From the NCBI RefSeq assembly GCF_002943715.1, contig NZ_MQUA01000004.1:248001-312000 (forward strand): 64,000 nt of DNA, read 5' to 3'. The translations under genes were made by a program, and so were the position numbers. The notes beneath the pieces are model-generated. The model was given only the letters and a program-made list of their open reading frames with translations, did not search any database and was not told where the DNA came from. Below are positions 27,695 through 36,446 of the stretch, one piece after another. Numbering within the stretch: the first letter of the stretch is position 1; every line of letters starts with the position of its first letter. This stretch comes from Polaribacter filamentus (GTDB taxonomy: Bacteria > Bacteroidota > Bacteroidia > Flavobacteriales > Flavobacteriaceae).

Positions 27695-28747
27695 ATGAAA
27701 AAAACAGTTATAATTTTTGTTATATTTCATTTCTATTTCAATGTACTCCTAGCACAATCACCTTCTTGGAGTGTAAATGAGAGTGACTATCAATATACAA
27801 TGACGTTTTTAACAAAACTTAATCTAAATGGAAAACAGTTGATTGGGGCCAATGACAAAGTAGGTGCATTTGTAGGAAATACTTGCAGAGGGACGTCTAG
27901 TTTAACATATGTAAAAAGCAAAGACACATATTATGCCTATCTCACCGTATTTTCAAATACAAATAATGAATCTATTTATTTTAAATTATATGATGGTTCG
28001 AGTGACAATATAACAACCGTAAGTAAACAAGTGTTATTTAAAAAGGAAGAGCACTACGGCACATTATTTCAATCGTATAGTATCGCTGAGCCAACATTAA
28101 ATGATAAAGCAGAACTAGTAAGTTTTAATTTTCTGGATGTGACAAGTGTGTCTTCGAATATAAATAATAGTAATGTAAACATTGTAATATATGATTCATC
28201 TGATTTAACTAGCCTCAGTCCTATATTTACAATAAGTGAAGGTGGTAAACTTTTAAAAAAAAGAATAGAACAGGTGTCAGGAGAAACAATTGATGATTTT
28301 TCATCTGAAATAACTTACGAAGTCTTATCTCAAGACGAATCAACATTAACCGAATATGTAGTTAGTGTAAATCAAATAGAAACACCAACTAAATTTTACA
28401 AGAAAGATGCTGTTTGCACTATTGGTGGCGCTATAAAAGTAGTCTCTAATCAAGAAGGTAGTGCTGTGACAATAACTAGTAATGGTGAAAAAGTTTTAGA
28501 AAAAAAAATATTAAATGGCGAAGTGATTTTTACAAATTTGGACACTGGTTCTTACTCTGTTTCTATAGGAAATGAATTAAAAATTATAAATATAATTTTA
28601 AAACAAAATAAATATGAAAAAAAATTAAAATATAGTTTAAGAATACTTGCAATACTCGCTTTTATGTTTTTGATTTATGAGTGTAGTAAAGAAGATAGTA
28701 TTTCTTGTGAATATGTTGAACAAGGCGATTTTGTGTTGGTAGAATAA
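27695..28747 (+). CDS. Secreted protein sharing a module with the giant protein; C-terminus probably frameshift-fused
   Basis: A signal peptide (to about LLAQ, residue 21) is followed by a module with GKQLIGANDKVGAFVGNTCRG and YYAYLTVFSNTNNESIYFKL. It resembles the giant protein's AFIDSEIRGIAPLV ... FVFLSVYSNSNQEAV ... IFYIWD module. A second region, residues 135-300, is unassigned and ends with a small beta domain. The last about 40 residues (KKLKYSLRILAILAFMFLIYECSKED) look like a separate lipoprotein signal. One extra A in the A8 run at 28617-28624 would end this protein at KKIKI and open a 43-residue lipoprotein at ATG 28614. Probably part of the same surface system as its upstream neighbours. 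Confidence 0.7.
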   Translation: MKKTVIIFVIFHFYFNVLLAQSPSWSVNESDYQYTMTFLTKLNLNGKQLIGANDKVGAFVGNTCRGTSSLTYVKSKDTYYAYLTVFSNTNNESIYFKLYDGSSDNITTVSKQVLFKKEEHYGTLFQSYSIAEPTLNDKAELVSFNFLDVTSVSSNINNSNVNIVIYDSSDLTSLSPIFTISEGGKLLKKRIEQVSGETIDDFSSEITYEVLSQDESTLTEYVVSVNQIETPTKFYKKDAVCTIGGAIKVVSNQEGSAVTITSNGEKVLEKKILNGEVIFTNLDTGSYSVSIGNELKIINIILKQNKYEKKLKYSLRILAILAFMFLIYECSKEDSISCEYVEQGDFVLVE

Positions 28748-29573
28748 GTGGTATGGAAATCCTAATTTAACTTGAAGTTCGTTAAAAACAGAATATGCTA
28801 TGAAAAATTTATATAAGTTATTTATTAGAAAAAGTGAAGATTTTTAAATAAATAAAATTACAGTTAGTTATATATGCGATAGCTAAAAAAATATAAAAAT
28901 TAATTACCAAAATATTTCAAATGAAATTTAAAAGTACTTATTCTTTATATTTCTGCACTTATATTCTAAAAAGTTATCATATTAACACACGCTTTTTTAT
29001 GACATGTATACGTTAATTTTAGTTTAACTTTAAAGTGATAGTAATAAGGTTTCTTAAATAAGTTTTCCCCTAATTTTTGTTCTACCCAATTGATATCTTA
29101 TGAAATTAGTAATTAAATTTTATAGGGTTTTGGGTGAAAATAATTTTATAAATTTGTTGTATCGATAATCTCATAGAATCGCGAATGCAAAACAGGTTCT
29201 ATTCCCGTAATTATATTATCCAAGGTTATTTCACTTAAAATTTTGACTTGAAATATCTACTCACTTCTTGTTCGCCAGTTATTTATCTGTGTGCCTATTT
29301 TAGCACTAGTTATAAATTTTAATAATTTTTATGCTGTTTTATAAAATATTATTGTTGCCGTATAAAAGATTCAAGATTGCTTTGCTTTTAGAACCTCAAC
29401 TTAATCTTAACTATTTTACAAACAGCGATAACTTAAAATAAAATTGGCTACTTTATCGTAATAAAATTATTTTAAAAAAAGCAAGGTGTCATTTAAAAAA
29501 TTCATCGAATGGCACATTTTAAAAGGGTTTATCAAACTGAAAATATTTTTAATCGGACACTAATGATAAAATA
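28748..29573. other. Gene-free AT-rich stretch
   Basis: Only very short open frames are present, and no motif, tRNA or IS end was recognised. A weak stem (GTGTCATT ... AATGGCAC, about 29487-29516) could end the minus-strand symporter transcript but its loop is long. The stretch may be decayed sequence. Confidence 0.5.
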
Positions 29574-31160
29574 TTATTGAGCAAAATAAATATAAATACC
29601 AATAACAATTACACAAATAGCAATACCTGTAACTTTTAGGTATTTCCAAGGTGTAATATCTACTTGTTTTGTGTACACTTGTTCATATCCAATAGACCTT
29701 GGTCTTAATTTACCGATGATTAACATGATGATAATATTTAAGACAAATAATATTGCCATTACATGTAAAAAATGCGGATAATTTTCTGCACCAACCGCTG
29801 GTTTTATGACAAACTGACTAATGATGTACAAAACAGAACCAGAAATGATTCCAACCTTAGCGGCAATCGCAGGTACAAATTTTGTTAAATACCCTACAAC
29901 AATAATGGTTAAAATAGGAATACTATAAATTCCGTTAGCTTCTTGTAGATACCCAAATAAACCATCCGAAGCATACATTAATAAAGGTGCAATAAACATC
30001 GAAACGATTGCTAAAACAATTCCAAATTTTTTACCCGCCCAAACAACTTGTTTTTCTGAAGCTTCTTTGTTGATATATGATTGATAAATGTCAATTCCGA
30101 ATAAAGTTACAGAACTGTTTAAAGCGGAATTAAATGAACTTAAAATTGCCCCAAATAATACGGCTGCAAAGAAACCAACTAGGTAATTAGGCAATACTTC
30201 TGTTACTAACATTGGGTAAGCTTCATCCGGATTTGCTAATGTATTACCAAACATATGAAACGCTATAATACCAGGAAGTACTACAATTAATGGGCCTAAT
30301 ATTTTTATAAAGGATGCTAATAATAATCCTTTTTGACCTTCTTTTAAGTTTTTTGCTCCTAAAGCTCTTTGAATAATTGCTTGATTTGTTCCCCAATAAA
30401 AAAGTTGAACTAACATCATTCCTGTAAAAATAGTTGCAAAAGGAATCGAAGAATCAGCACCTCCAATAGAATTAAATTTTTCTGGATTTGTTTCTATTAA
30501 AGTTGATATTCCATCAGAAATACTACCATCTCCAATTGCCATCAATCCAAAAAACGGAATCATTAAACCTCCAATTAACAAACCAATAGCGTTAATTAAA
30601 TCAGAAACAGCGACTGCTTTTAATCCGCCAAAAATAGCATAAATAGAACCAATTATTCCGATACCCCAAACGGTAATCCAAAGTGCAGCATTTTTAGAAA
30701 CACCAAGCATTTCTGGCACACTAAACATCGAGTTTATAGCTAAAGCTCCAGAATATAATACAATAGGTAATAAAATAATTGCATATCCAGATAAGAACAA
30801 ACCAGAAGTAATTGTTTTGGTCATTTTATCGTACCTGCTCTCTAAAAATTGTGGAACAGTTGTAATTCCGCCTTTTAAATATCTAGGTAGTAAAAAAACA
30901 GCAGTAACTACCATTGCTATTGCAGCTAAGGTTTCCCAAGCCATTACTAGAATTCCTTCTTTAAAAGCAGCACCATTTAAACCGACTATTTGTTCTGTCG
31001 ATAAATTTGTAAGCAATAAAGAACCCGCAATAACAACGCCGGTTAAACTCCGTCCTCCAAGAAAATATCCATCCGAAGAATCTTCATCTGTGTTTCTTGT
31101 TTTTAAATAAGCGATGACTGCTACTAGAATTGTAAAACCTAAAAATGTAATGATTTGCAT
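29574..31160 (-). CDS. Sodium:solute symporter (SSS/SglT family)
   Basis: From ATG 31160 the protein has 528 residues and about fourteen hydrophobic segments. It contains the SSS features DGYFLGGRSLTGVVIAGSLLLTN near residue 30, LSTEQIVGLNGAAF, RYDKMTKTITSGLF and WGTNQAIIQRALGAKNLKEG with the conserved R-x-L-x-A after the WxxNQ. It should drive uptake of a sugar or related solute with Na+. An upstream alternative start would add 15 polar residues not typical of the family. It stands alone, divergent to a quinone oxidoreductase, with a TATGTTTG -7 element at 31210-31203. Three ATTGGTYAA repeats lie in between, so regulated expression is likely. Substrate unknown. Confidence 0.88.
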   Translation of the reverse strand: MQIITFLGFTILVAVIAYLKTRNTDEDSSDGYFLGGRSLTGVVIAGSLLLTNLSTEQIVGLNGAAFKEGILVMAWETLAAIAMVVTAVFLLPRYLKGGITTVPQFLESRYDKMTKTITSGLFLSGYAIILLPIVLYSGALAINSMFSVPEMLGVSKNAALWITVWGIGIIGSIYAIFGGLKAVAVSDLINAIGLLIGGLMIPFFGLMAIGDGSISDGISTLIETNPEKFNSIGGADSSIPFATIFTGMMLVQLFYWGTNQAIIQRALGAKNLKEGQKGLLLASFIKILGPLIVVLPGIIAFHMFGNTLANPDEAYPMLVTEVLPNYLVGFFAAVLFGAILSSFNSALNSSVTLFGIDIYQSYINKEASEKQVVWAGKKFGIVLAIVSMFIAPLLMYASDGLFGYLQEANGIYSIPILTIIVVGYLTKFVPAIAAKVGIISGSVLYIISQFVIKPAVGAENYPHFLHVMAILFVLNIIIMLIIGKLRPRSIGYEQVYTKQVDITPWKYLKVTGIAICVIVIGIYIYFAQ

Positions 31161-31239
31161 GTTGTTTTTGGTTGAGTTGATTATAAATTGAGTACTAAAA
31201 CACAAACATAACTAATAATTGACTACAATAAGAGTATTT

Positions 31240-31330
31240 ATTGGTCAAATATAGGGGTCTAAGTGACTCATCAAAAAGAACTATATTTTTAATTGGTTAA
31301 TGCGTTTAAATAACTGCACTCATTGGTCAA
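31240..31330. repeat. Three 9-bp iterons ATTGGTYAA in a divergent promoter region
   Basis: ATTGGTCAA at 31240-31248, ATTGGTTAA at 31292-31300 and ATTGGTCAA at 31322-31330 share one orientation. They lie between the symporter and the quinone oxidoreductase genes. Regularly oriented short repeats suggest binding sites for an AraC- or LacI-type regulator; the regulator is not adjacent. Confidence 0.5.
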
Positions 31331-31469
31331 TCTTGCAAAACGATACCCCAAAAATAAGATTCAAAAGTTCTGTATTTAAATATAAACTGACAAGTAGAAT
31401 CTATTGAGTAGTATTAAATTATTTTTTAATTTATTGATAAAAACGTATCTTCCTCAAAAAATATTAAGA

Positions 31470-32450
31470 ATGAAGGCAATTGTATGCAATAAGTTTGGCG
31501 CACCTGATATATTACAATATCAAGAGATAGATGTGCCATCTCCAAAAGAAGGACAGCTTTTAATCACCGTAAAAGCCTGTAGTGTTAATTTTCCAGATAC
31601 CTTAATTATTCAAGGAAAATATCAATTTAGGCCAGAATTCCCTTTTTCGCCCGGAAGTGATGTTGCCGGCATTGTAGCAGAAGTTGGCGAAAATGTTACA
31701 CATTTTAAAGTAGGAGACGAAGTTGTTGGTTTTATTCCTTTTGGCGGTTTTGCAGAGAAAGCGATTGTAAATGCCAAAGATTGTTTCCCAAAACCAAACG
31801 GAATGTCTATGGTAAATGCATCTGCCTTTTTATTGGCTTATGGTACTTCATACCATGCGTTAAAAGACAGAGCAGATTTGCAAGAAGGAGAAACTATTTT
31901 AATTTTAGGTGCTTCGGGCGGTGTTGGTTTAACAGCTTTAGAATTGGCTAAATTGATGGGAGCAAAAGTAATTGCAGCTGCTTCTTCCGCAGAAAAATTA
32001 GAATTATGCAAACAGTTTGGTGCAGACGAAGTGATTAATTATGTTGAAGAAAGTTTAAAAGATAGGATAAAAGAAATTACAAACGGAAAAGGAGTTGATG
32101 TTATTTTCGACCCTGTTGGAGGGCATTTTTCTGAGTTAGCTTTAAGGGCAATTGCTTGGAAAGGACGACATTTAGTCATTGGTTTTGCGAATGGAGAAAT
32201 TCCTAAAATTCCTATTAATTTAACGCTTTTAAAAGGTGCTAGTATTGTTGGTGTTTTTTGGGGAGCTTTTGCACAAAAAGAACCTAAAAAGAGTTTAGAA
32301 AACATTCAGCAATTATTAAAATGGTTTGCAAAAGGTGCTATAAAACCACATATTGATAAAATATATGCACTAAAAAACGGACCAATAGCCTTAGAAGATA
32401 TGATGCAAAGAAAAACAAAAGGTAAAATTGTTATTGATATGGAGTTGTAA
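31470..32450 (+). CDS. NADPH:quinone oxidoreductase family protein (MDR superfamily)
   Basis: From ATG 31470 the protein has 326 residues, the normal length; an upstream start would add 22 residues before the conserved MKAIVCNKFG. It has FSPGSDVAGIVAEVGENVTHFKVGDEV, then the Rossmann nucleotide loop ILGASGGVGLTALELAKLMGA, AAASSAEKLELCKQFGADEVINY and VIFDPVGGHFSELALRAIAW. There are no structural zinc cysteines, as in quinone oxidoreductases. Probable reaction: NADPH-dependent reduction of quinones or enones in the cytoplasm. It converges on the thioesterase gene with a shared terminator between them. Confidence 0.85.
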   Translation: MKAIVCNKFGAPDILQYQEIDVPSPKEGQLLITVKACSVNFPDTLIIQGKYQFRPEFPFSPGSDVAGIVAEVGENVTHFKVGDEVVGFIPFGGFAEKAIVNAKDCFPKPNGMSMVNASAFLLAYGTSYHALKDRADLQEGETILILGASGGVGLTALELAKLMGAKVIAAASSAEKLELCKQFGADEVINYVEESLKDRIKEITNGKGVDVIFDPVGGHFSELALRAIAWKGRHLVIGFANGEIPKIPINLTLLKGASIVGVFWGAFAQKEPKKSLENIQQLLKWFAKGAIKPHIDKIYALKNGPIALEDMMQRKTKGKIVIDMEL

Positions 32451-32468
32451 TATTCTATAACGTCAACT

Positions 32469-32510
32469 AAAAAATAAAACTATTATGTCTTGTAATAGTT
32501 TTATTTTTTT
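32469..32510. terminator. Bidirectional terminator between convergent genes
   Basis: A 17-bp perfect stem (AAAAAATAAAACTATTA, 7-nt loop, complement), AT-rich with T-runs on both strands. It lies between the quinone oxidoreductase and the thioesterase and can serve both. Confidence 0.8.
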
Positions 32511-32958
32511 ATGCTTTATTTTTTAAAATTATTTCCTCAAAATCATCCGTTTTAACGGCGTTTAAGAATAAATCTTCAGCTTCTTTTGGTGGTGCAATTA
32601 ATTTTCTTTTTGTTAAATCGATCCAAGCACCAAATACTTTTATAACTGCGGATAATTTGCCTGCTTCATTAAAAACTTCATGAACAATTTTCCAGCGTTC
32701 ATTATTTGCAGAAAGTCCAGAGACTTTAATGGTTACAGAAATGTTTTCACCAATATGAATTTCTTTTCTAAAGGATGTTTCTTCTGTAAATAATATAGGT
32801 CCCAAGTTGTATTTGGTAAATTCTTTAATAGAAAAATTTTGTTCAGCAAAATAACGAACTCTTACTTCTGCAGCATATTCATTATATGCCGTGTGTCGCA
32901 TGTGTCTATTTGGATCAAAATCAGACCATTTTGTGGCAAATGTTACTTGATAACTCAT
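32509..32958 (-). CDS. Acyl-CoA thioesterase (hot-dog fold, 4HBT type)
   Basis: A 149-residue single hot-dog domain. KWSDFDPNRHMRHTAYNEY is the 4-hydroxybenzoyl-CoA thioesterase-like active-site region (Asp followed by N-x-H-M and Y), near residues 11-29. The remaining pattern (FRKEIHIGENISVTIKVSGL, WKIVHEVFNEAGKLSAVIKV) fits the central beta sheet. It likely hydrolyses acyl-CoA thioesters in the cytoplasm; chain specificity cannot be read. It lies 43 bp downstream of the Prc gene with a terminator between them, so it probably has its own promoter. Confidence 0.82.
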   Translation of the reverse strand: MSYQVTFATKWSDFDPNRHMRHTAYNEYAAEVRVRYFAEQNFSIKEFTKYNLGPILFTEETSFRKEIHIGENISVTIKVSGLSANNERWKIVHEVFNEAGKLSAVIKVFGAWIDLTKRKLIAPPKEAEDLFLNAVKTDDFEEIILKNKA

Positions 32959-32967
32959 AAGGTGAAA

Positions 32968-33009
32968 TTTAAAAAAAAACCTGATACTTTTTTGAAATGT
33001 ATCAGGTTT
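32968..33009 (-). terminator. Terminator of the Prc protease gene, overlapping its stop codon
   Basis: AAACCTGATAC and GTATCAGGTTT form an 11-bp stem with an 11-nt loop. On the minus strand it continues into a T-run. The stem contains the Prc stop codon at 33002-33004. Confidence 0.75.
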
Positions 33010-35170
33010 TTAATTGTTGAAATTTTATATCATTAATTTTTATAATAGTAGATTTATCTCTTAATTTTAATTCACTAATAACATTTAAAGCCTCAGAAAT
33101 ATACATGTCTTTTGATAAATTTTTATGCCAAGAAACTCTTTTATCAGCCAAACTATTATCTGCTTTTAATAAAAGTTGCTCATATTTTGGTGATAAAAAA
33201 GTTAAATTAGATTTGTAATCAAAAACAGATTTAAACTTTTTGGCTTCTAGTTCTTTTATTTCACTGTCTTCAAAAAACTTTTTGTAGTTTAAAGAATACG
33301 AAGTTTCATCTTGGTTTTTCTTCAACCATTTAGCATACTCATTTATTAGTTGAAAGTTAGAACTCGAAGAAATTCTTTGTTTGCTATTGTAAATTACATC
33401 AGTAAAATTTGAATACGAATTTGTTTGTGTATATTTTGCTTGTGGTACTTTGTCCCAAGACAAAGCGCCGTCCAAATCGCGCTCACCAAACTTCATGTAG
33501 CTAAACCTACTTGGCATAGCAATATCTGAATAAACACCCTCTATTTGGGTGGAACCGCCATTAACTCTATAGAATTTTTGAATCGTCATTTTTAAGTATC
33601 CTAAATCAGTTTCATACTTTGGATAAAACTGATTAATTGGCAAAATATTTTGCACTGTTCCTTTTCCGTAAGTCTGATTTCCACCTAAAATAATAGCTCT
33701 TTTATAATCTTGCATTGCTGCAGCAAAAATTTCTGAAGCGGATGCAGAAAATTCATTTACTAAAATAACCACAGAACCTTCCCATTGAATTTTTGGATCT
33801 ATATCATTTTTTACAACCGGATTTTCATCTCGATATTTTACTTGTACAATAGGACCTTGATCTATAAATAATCCTGATATTTCAATAGCAGTTTTTAAAG
33901 AACCACCACCATTATTTCTTAGGTCTACAATTAGGCCAACAACATTTTCTGCTTTTAATCTTTCAATTTCCTGTTCCATGTCTTTCGCAGAATCTCTAGA
34001 GTTTTTATCTTCAAAATCGATATAAAAACTTGGCAAGTCTATAATTGCATATTTTTTACCGTTTTTTTCTACAATACTAGATTTTACATACGTTTCGTCT
34101 AGTTCAACTACATCTCTAATAATGGAAATTACTTTAATAGAACCGTCTAATTTTTTCTTTACTGTTAATTTAACTTCTGTTCCTTTTTTACCTTTAATAA
34201 ATTTTATGGCATCATCTAAACGCATCCCAACAATATCTAAAGGCTCTTTATCTCCTTGGGCAACTTTTAAGATAATATCTTCTGGTTCAAGGTCTCCTTG
34301 TTTTGATGCAGGACCGCCAGCAACCAATTCAAAAACATGCGTGTAAATTCCTTTTTTTTGTAAACGAGCTCCAATTCCCTCTAATTTACCCGATATATCT
34401 TGATCAAATTTATCCTTAATGTTTGGAGACATATAGGTTGTATGCGGGTCAAATGCACCAACAACCGAGTTTAAAAAAGTAGTAAACCAATCATCGCTTT
34501 CTAACTCTTCGATTCGGATGTACAATTCATCCATATTTTTTAGAACCTCTGCTCTCGCTTCTTTTTCTAAAGTTGTAAAAGACTTTACTTTAAAATTTTT
34601 ATCTTTTTTTACTTTTTCTTTTTGAAGTTCCGTCTGTTCTTGAATTCTCCCTAAAGTTTGTAACTTTAATTGTTTTCTCCAATAATCGATTAATTGATTG
34701 TTGTTTTTTGCAAATGAAACTTTTTCATAATCAATGTCTATAGTTTCGTCTTTTGAAAAATCAAAAGGTTGCTTTAATAAAGATCCATAATACGATTTTG
34801 CTTTCTTTATTTCAGCTAAAAATCGATTATAAACTAAGTTGTAAAAACTTAAATCATCCTTTAATAGTTGATTGTCAATTTGATATTTGTATTTAGAAAA
34901 GTCCTTTAAATCTTCTTGTGTAAAGTACCTTTTACTTGGGTCTAAACCATCAATAAAAGATTTGTATACTATTTCAGAAAAATCATCATTCAATTCTTTT
35001 GCAACAAAATGGCCGCGTGTTAAAATATTTTTTAACACATAAATTAAAACTTTATCTTTCTCTGGATCAGAATTTAAAAAGCTATTTTTTTGTGATGCAT
35101 TTATTGCAAAACTATTTATTAATAAGGTAATGGCTAAAAATATAGTACTAAACTTAAATCTCGTTTTCAT
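33002..35170 (-). CDS. prc: Carboxy-terminal processing protease (Prc/Tsp, S41A)
   Basis: The 722 residues fit the long Prc/Tsp subgroup. A signal peptide is followed by an N-terminal helical region (FSKYKYQIDNQLLKDDLSFY). A PDZ domain spans about 240-340 (KLEGIGARLQKKGIYTHVFE, GGPASKQGDLEPEDIILKVA). The S41 catalytic core follows: GLIVDLRNNGGGSLKTAIEI, then VNEFSASASEIFAAAMQDYK with the nucleophilic serine, and GNQTYGKGTVQNILP with the catalytic lysine. A DUF3340-like tail closes it. It acts in the periplasm, trimming C-termini of envelope proteins. It is divergent to surE with about 230 bp between, which should hold both promoters. Confidence 0.92.
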   Translation of the reverse strand: MKTRFKFSTIFLAITLLINSFAINASQKNSFLNSDPEKDKVLIYVLKNILTRGHFVAKELNDDFSEIVYKSFIDGLDPSKRYFTQEDLKDFSKYKYQIDNQLLKDDLSFYNLVYNRFLAEIKKAKSYYGSLLKQPFDFSKDETIDIDYEKVSFAKNNNQLIDYWRKQLKLQTLGRIQEQTELQKEKVKKDKNFKVKSFTTLEKEARAEVLKNMDELYIRIEELESDDWFTTFLNSVVGAFDPHTTYMSPNIKDKFDQDISGKLEGIGARLQKKGIYTHVFELVAGGPASKQGDLEPEDIILKVAQGDKEPLDIVGMRLDDAIKFIKGKKGTEVKLTVKKKLDGSIKVISIIRDVVELDETYVKSSIVEKNGKKYAIIDLPSFYIDFEDKNSRDSAKDMEQEIERLKAENVVGLIVDLRNNGGGSLKTAIEISGLFIDQGPIVQVKYRDENPVVKNDIDPKIQWEGSVVILVNEFSASASEIFAAAMQDYKRAIILGGNQTYGKGTVQNILPINQFYPKYETDLGYLKMTIQKFYRVNGGSTQIEGVYSDIAMPSRFSYMKFGERDLDGALSWDKVPQAKYTQTNSYSNFTDVIYNSKQRISSSSNFQLINEYAKWLKKNQDETSYSLNYKKFFEDSEIKELEAKKFKSVFDYKSNLTFLSPKYEQLLLKADNSLADKRVSWHKNLSKDMYISEALNVISELKLRDKSTIIKINDIKFQQLKT

Positions 35171-35400
35171 AAATCTACGATCGTTTTTAATTATTTATTA
35201 ATTTCAGACTACTAAAATAGTACCGAAAATTTTAATTTTATAATTTTACATAAAAATAGACATTTTTATTCTTTACAAAATGTTAAAAAGAATATTGTTT
35301 AAAATAAATTACATTTGCTTAAAAGAATAAAAATCTAGTATTTCAAGTTTAGTTTTATGATATAAACAATCATAAACTTTGAATCTTAAACCTATAAATT

Positions 35401-36171
35401 ATGCAAGAAAGACCTTTAATTTTAATAACAAATGATGACGGAATTACAGCTCCAGGTATTAGAGCACTCATCAAAATAATGAATAAAATTGGAGAGGTTG
35501 TTGTGGTCGCTCCGGATAGTCCGCAAAGCGGTATGGGACATGCAATTACGGTTGATAATGTTTTAACGTGCAACCCAATTACCATTGATGATGGTCCGCA
35601 ATTGGAATATACGTGCTCTGGAACTCCTGCCGATTGTGTAAAAATGGCAATTAGTGAGATTTTAAATAAAAAACCAGATTTGTGTGTTTCTGGGATAAAT
35701 CATGGTTCAAATTCTTCTATAAATGTTATTTATTCAGGAACGATGAGTGCTGCAATTGAAGCCGGTATAGAAGGTGTTCCTGCAATTGGTTTTTCGTTAT
35801 TAGATTTTAAATGGCACGCAGATTTTAAGCCAGCAGAAGAATTTATTAAAAGGATCACTTTAAATACGTTGTTAAATGGCCTGCCTGAAGGAATTGTTTT
35901 AAATGTAAATATTCCTAATTTAAAAGCGGATGAAATAAATGGCATAAAAATTTGTAGACAAGCAAATGGTGTTTGGAAAGAGATTTTTGACAAACGTAAA
36001 AGTCCTTTCGGAAAAGAATATTATTGGCTTTCAGGCGAATTTATCAATAAAGATAAGGGGCAAGATACAGATGTATATGCTTTAGAAAACGGTTATATTT
36101 CAATTGTACCTGTTCAGTTTGATTTAACGGCACATCACATGATTCAAAAATTAAACTCTTGGGAACTATAA
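35401..36171 (+). CDS. surE: 5'/3'-nucleotidase SurE
   Basis: A 256-residue protein of normal SurE length. The N-terminal ILITNDDGITAPGIRALI holds the paired metal-binding aspartates, followed by VVVAPDSPQSGMGHAIT, SGTPADCVKMAI and DLCVSGINHGSNSSINVIYSGTMSAA with the conserved Ser/Asn ligands. It is a cytoplasmic metal-dependent phosphatase acting on nucleoside monophosphates and is linked to survival in stationary phase. It overlaps the next small membrane protein by 13 bp and is followed by lpxB, an order often seen in Bacteroidota. Confidence 0.93.
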   Translation: MQERPLILITNDDGITAPGIRALIKIMNKIGEVVVVAPDSPQSGMGHAITVDNVLTCNPITIDDGPQLEYTCSGTPADCVKMAISEILNKKPDLCVSGINHGSNSSINVIYSGTMSAAIEAGIEGVPAIGFSLLDFKWHADFKPAEEFIKRITLNTLLNGLPEGIVLNVNIPNLKADEINGIKICRQANGVWKEIFDKRKSPFGKEYYWLSGEFINKDKGQDTDVYALENGYISIVPVQFDLTAHHMIQKLNSWEL

Positions 36172-36446
36172 AAAAAGACATTCTTATTGGTGCATTAATT
36201 TCACTTTTTGCAACTGCAGCAGGAATTTTCTTGTACCTAGAATATTTTTCAAAGAACAATCTTAATGAAACGTTTAGGATGATTCAAGAGGGTGGTTTAT
36301 TAGGAAAAATTTTGTCATTAGCGGCAATTCCTAATTTATTTGTCTTCTTTATTTTTATCAGAAAGAAACAAGATAATAGAGCAAAAGGCGTTTTATTTAT
36401 TACAATTTTAATCGCTTTAACAACATTAATTTTAAAGTTTTTCTAA
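36159..36446 (+). CDS. Small membrane protein between surE and lpxB
   Basis: A 95-residue protein starting at TTG 36159, inside the end of surE, with three hydrophobic segments (about 8-27, 45-63, 72-93) and a short positively charged loop RKKQDNRAKG. It ends exactly where lpxB begins, so the three genes are translationally coupled. No motif beyond the membrane helices is seen. A role linked to the envelope is only suggested by position. Confidence 0.65.
   Translation: MGTIKKDILIGALISLFATAAGIFLYLEYFSKNNLNETFRMIQEGGLLGKILSLAAIPNLFVFFIFIRKKQDNRAKGVLFITILIALTTLILKFF

Noticed and set aside
29191..29222. T-arm-like sequence (GGTTCTATTCCCG) as a tRNA or att site
   Set aside because: No matching acceptor, D or anticodon arms, and the stem does not pair. 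Chance similarity in an AT-rich gap.
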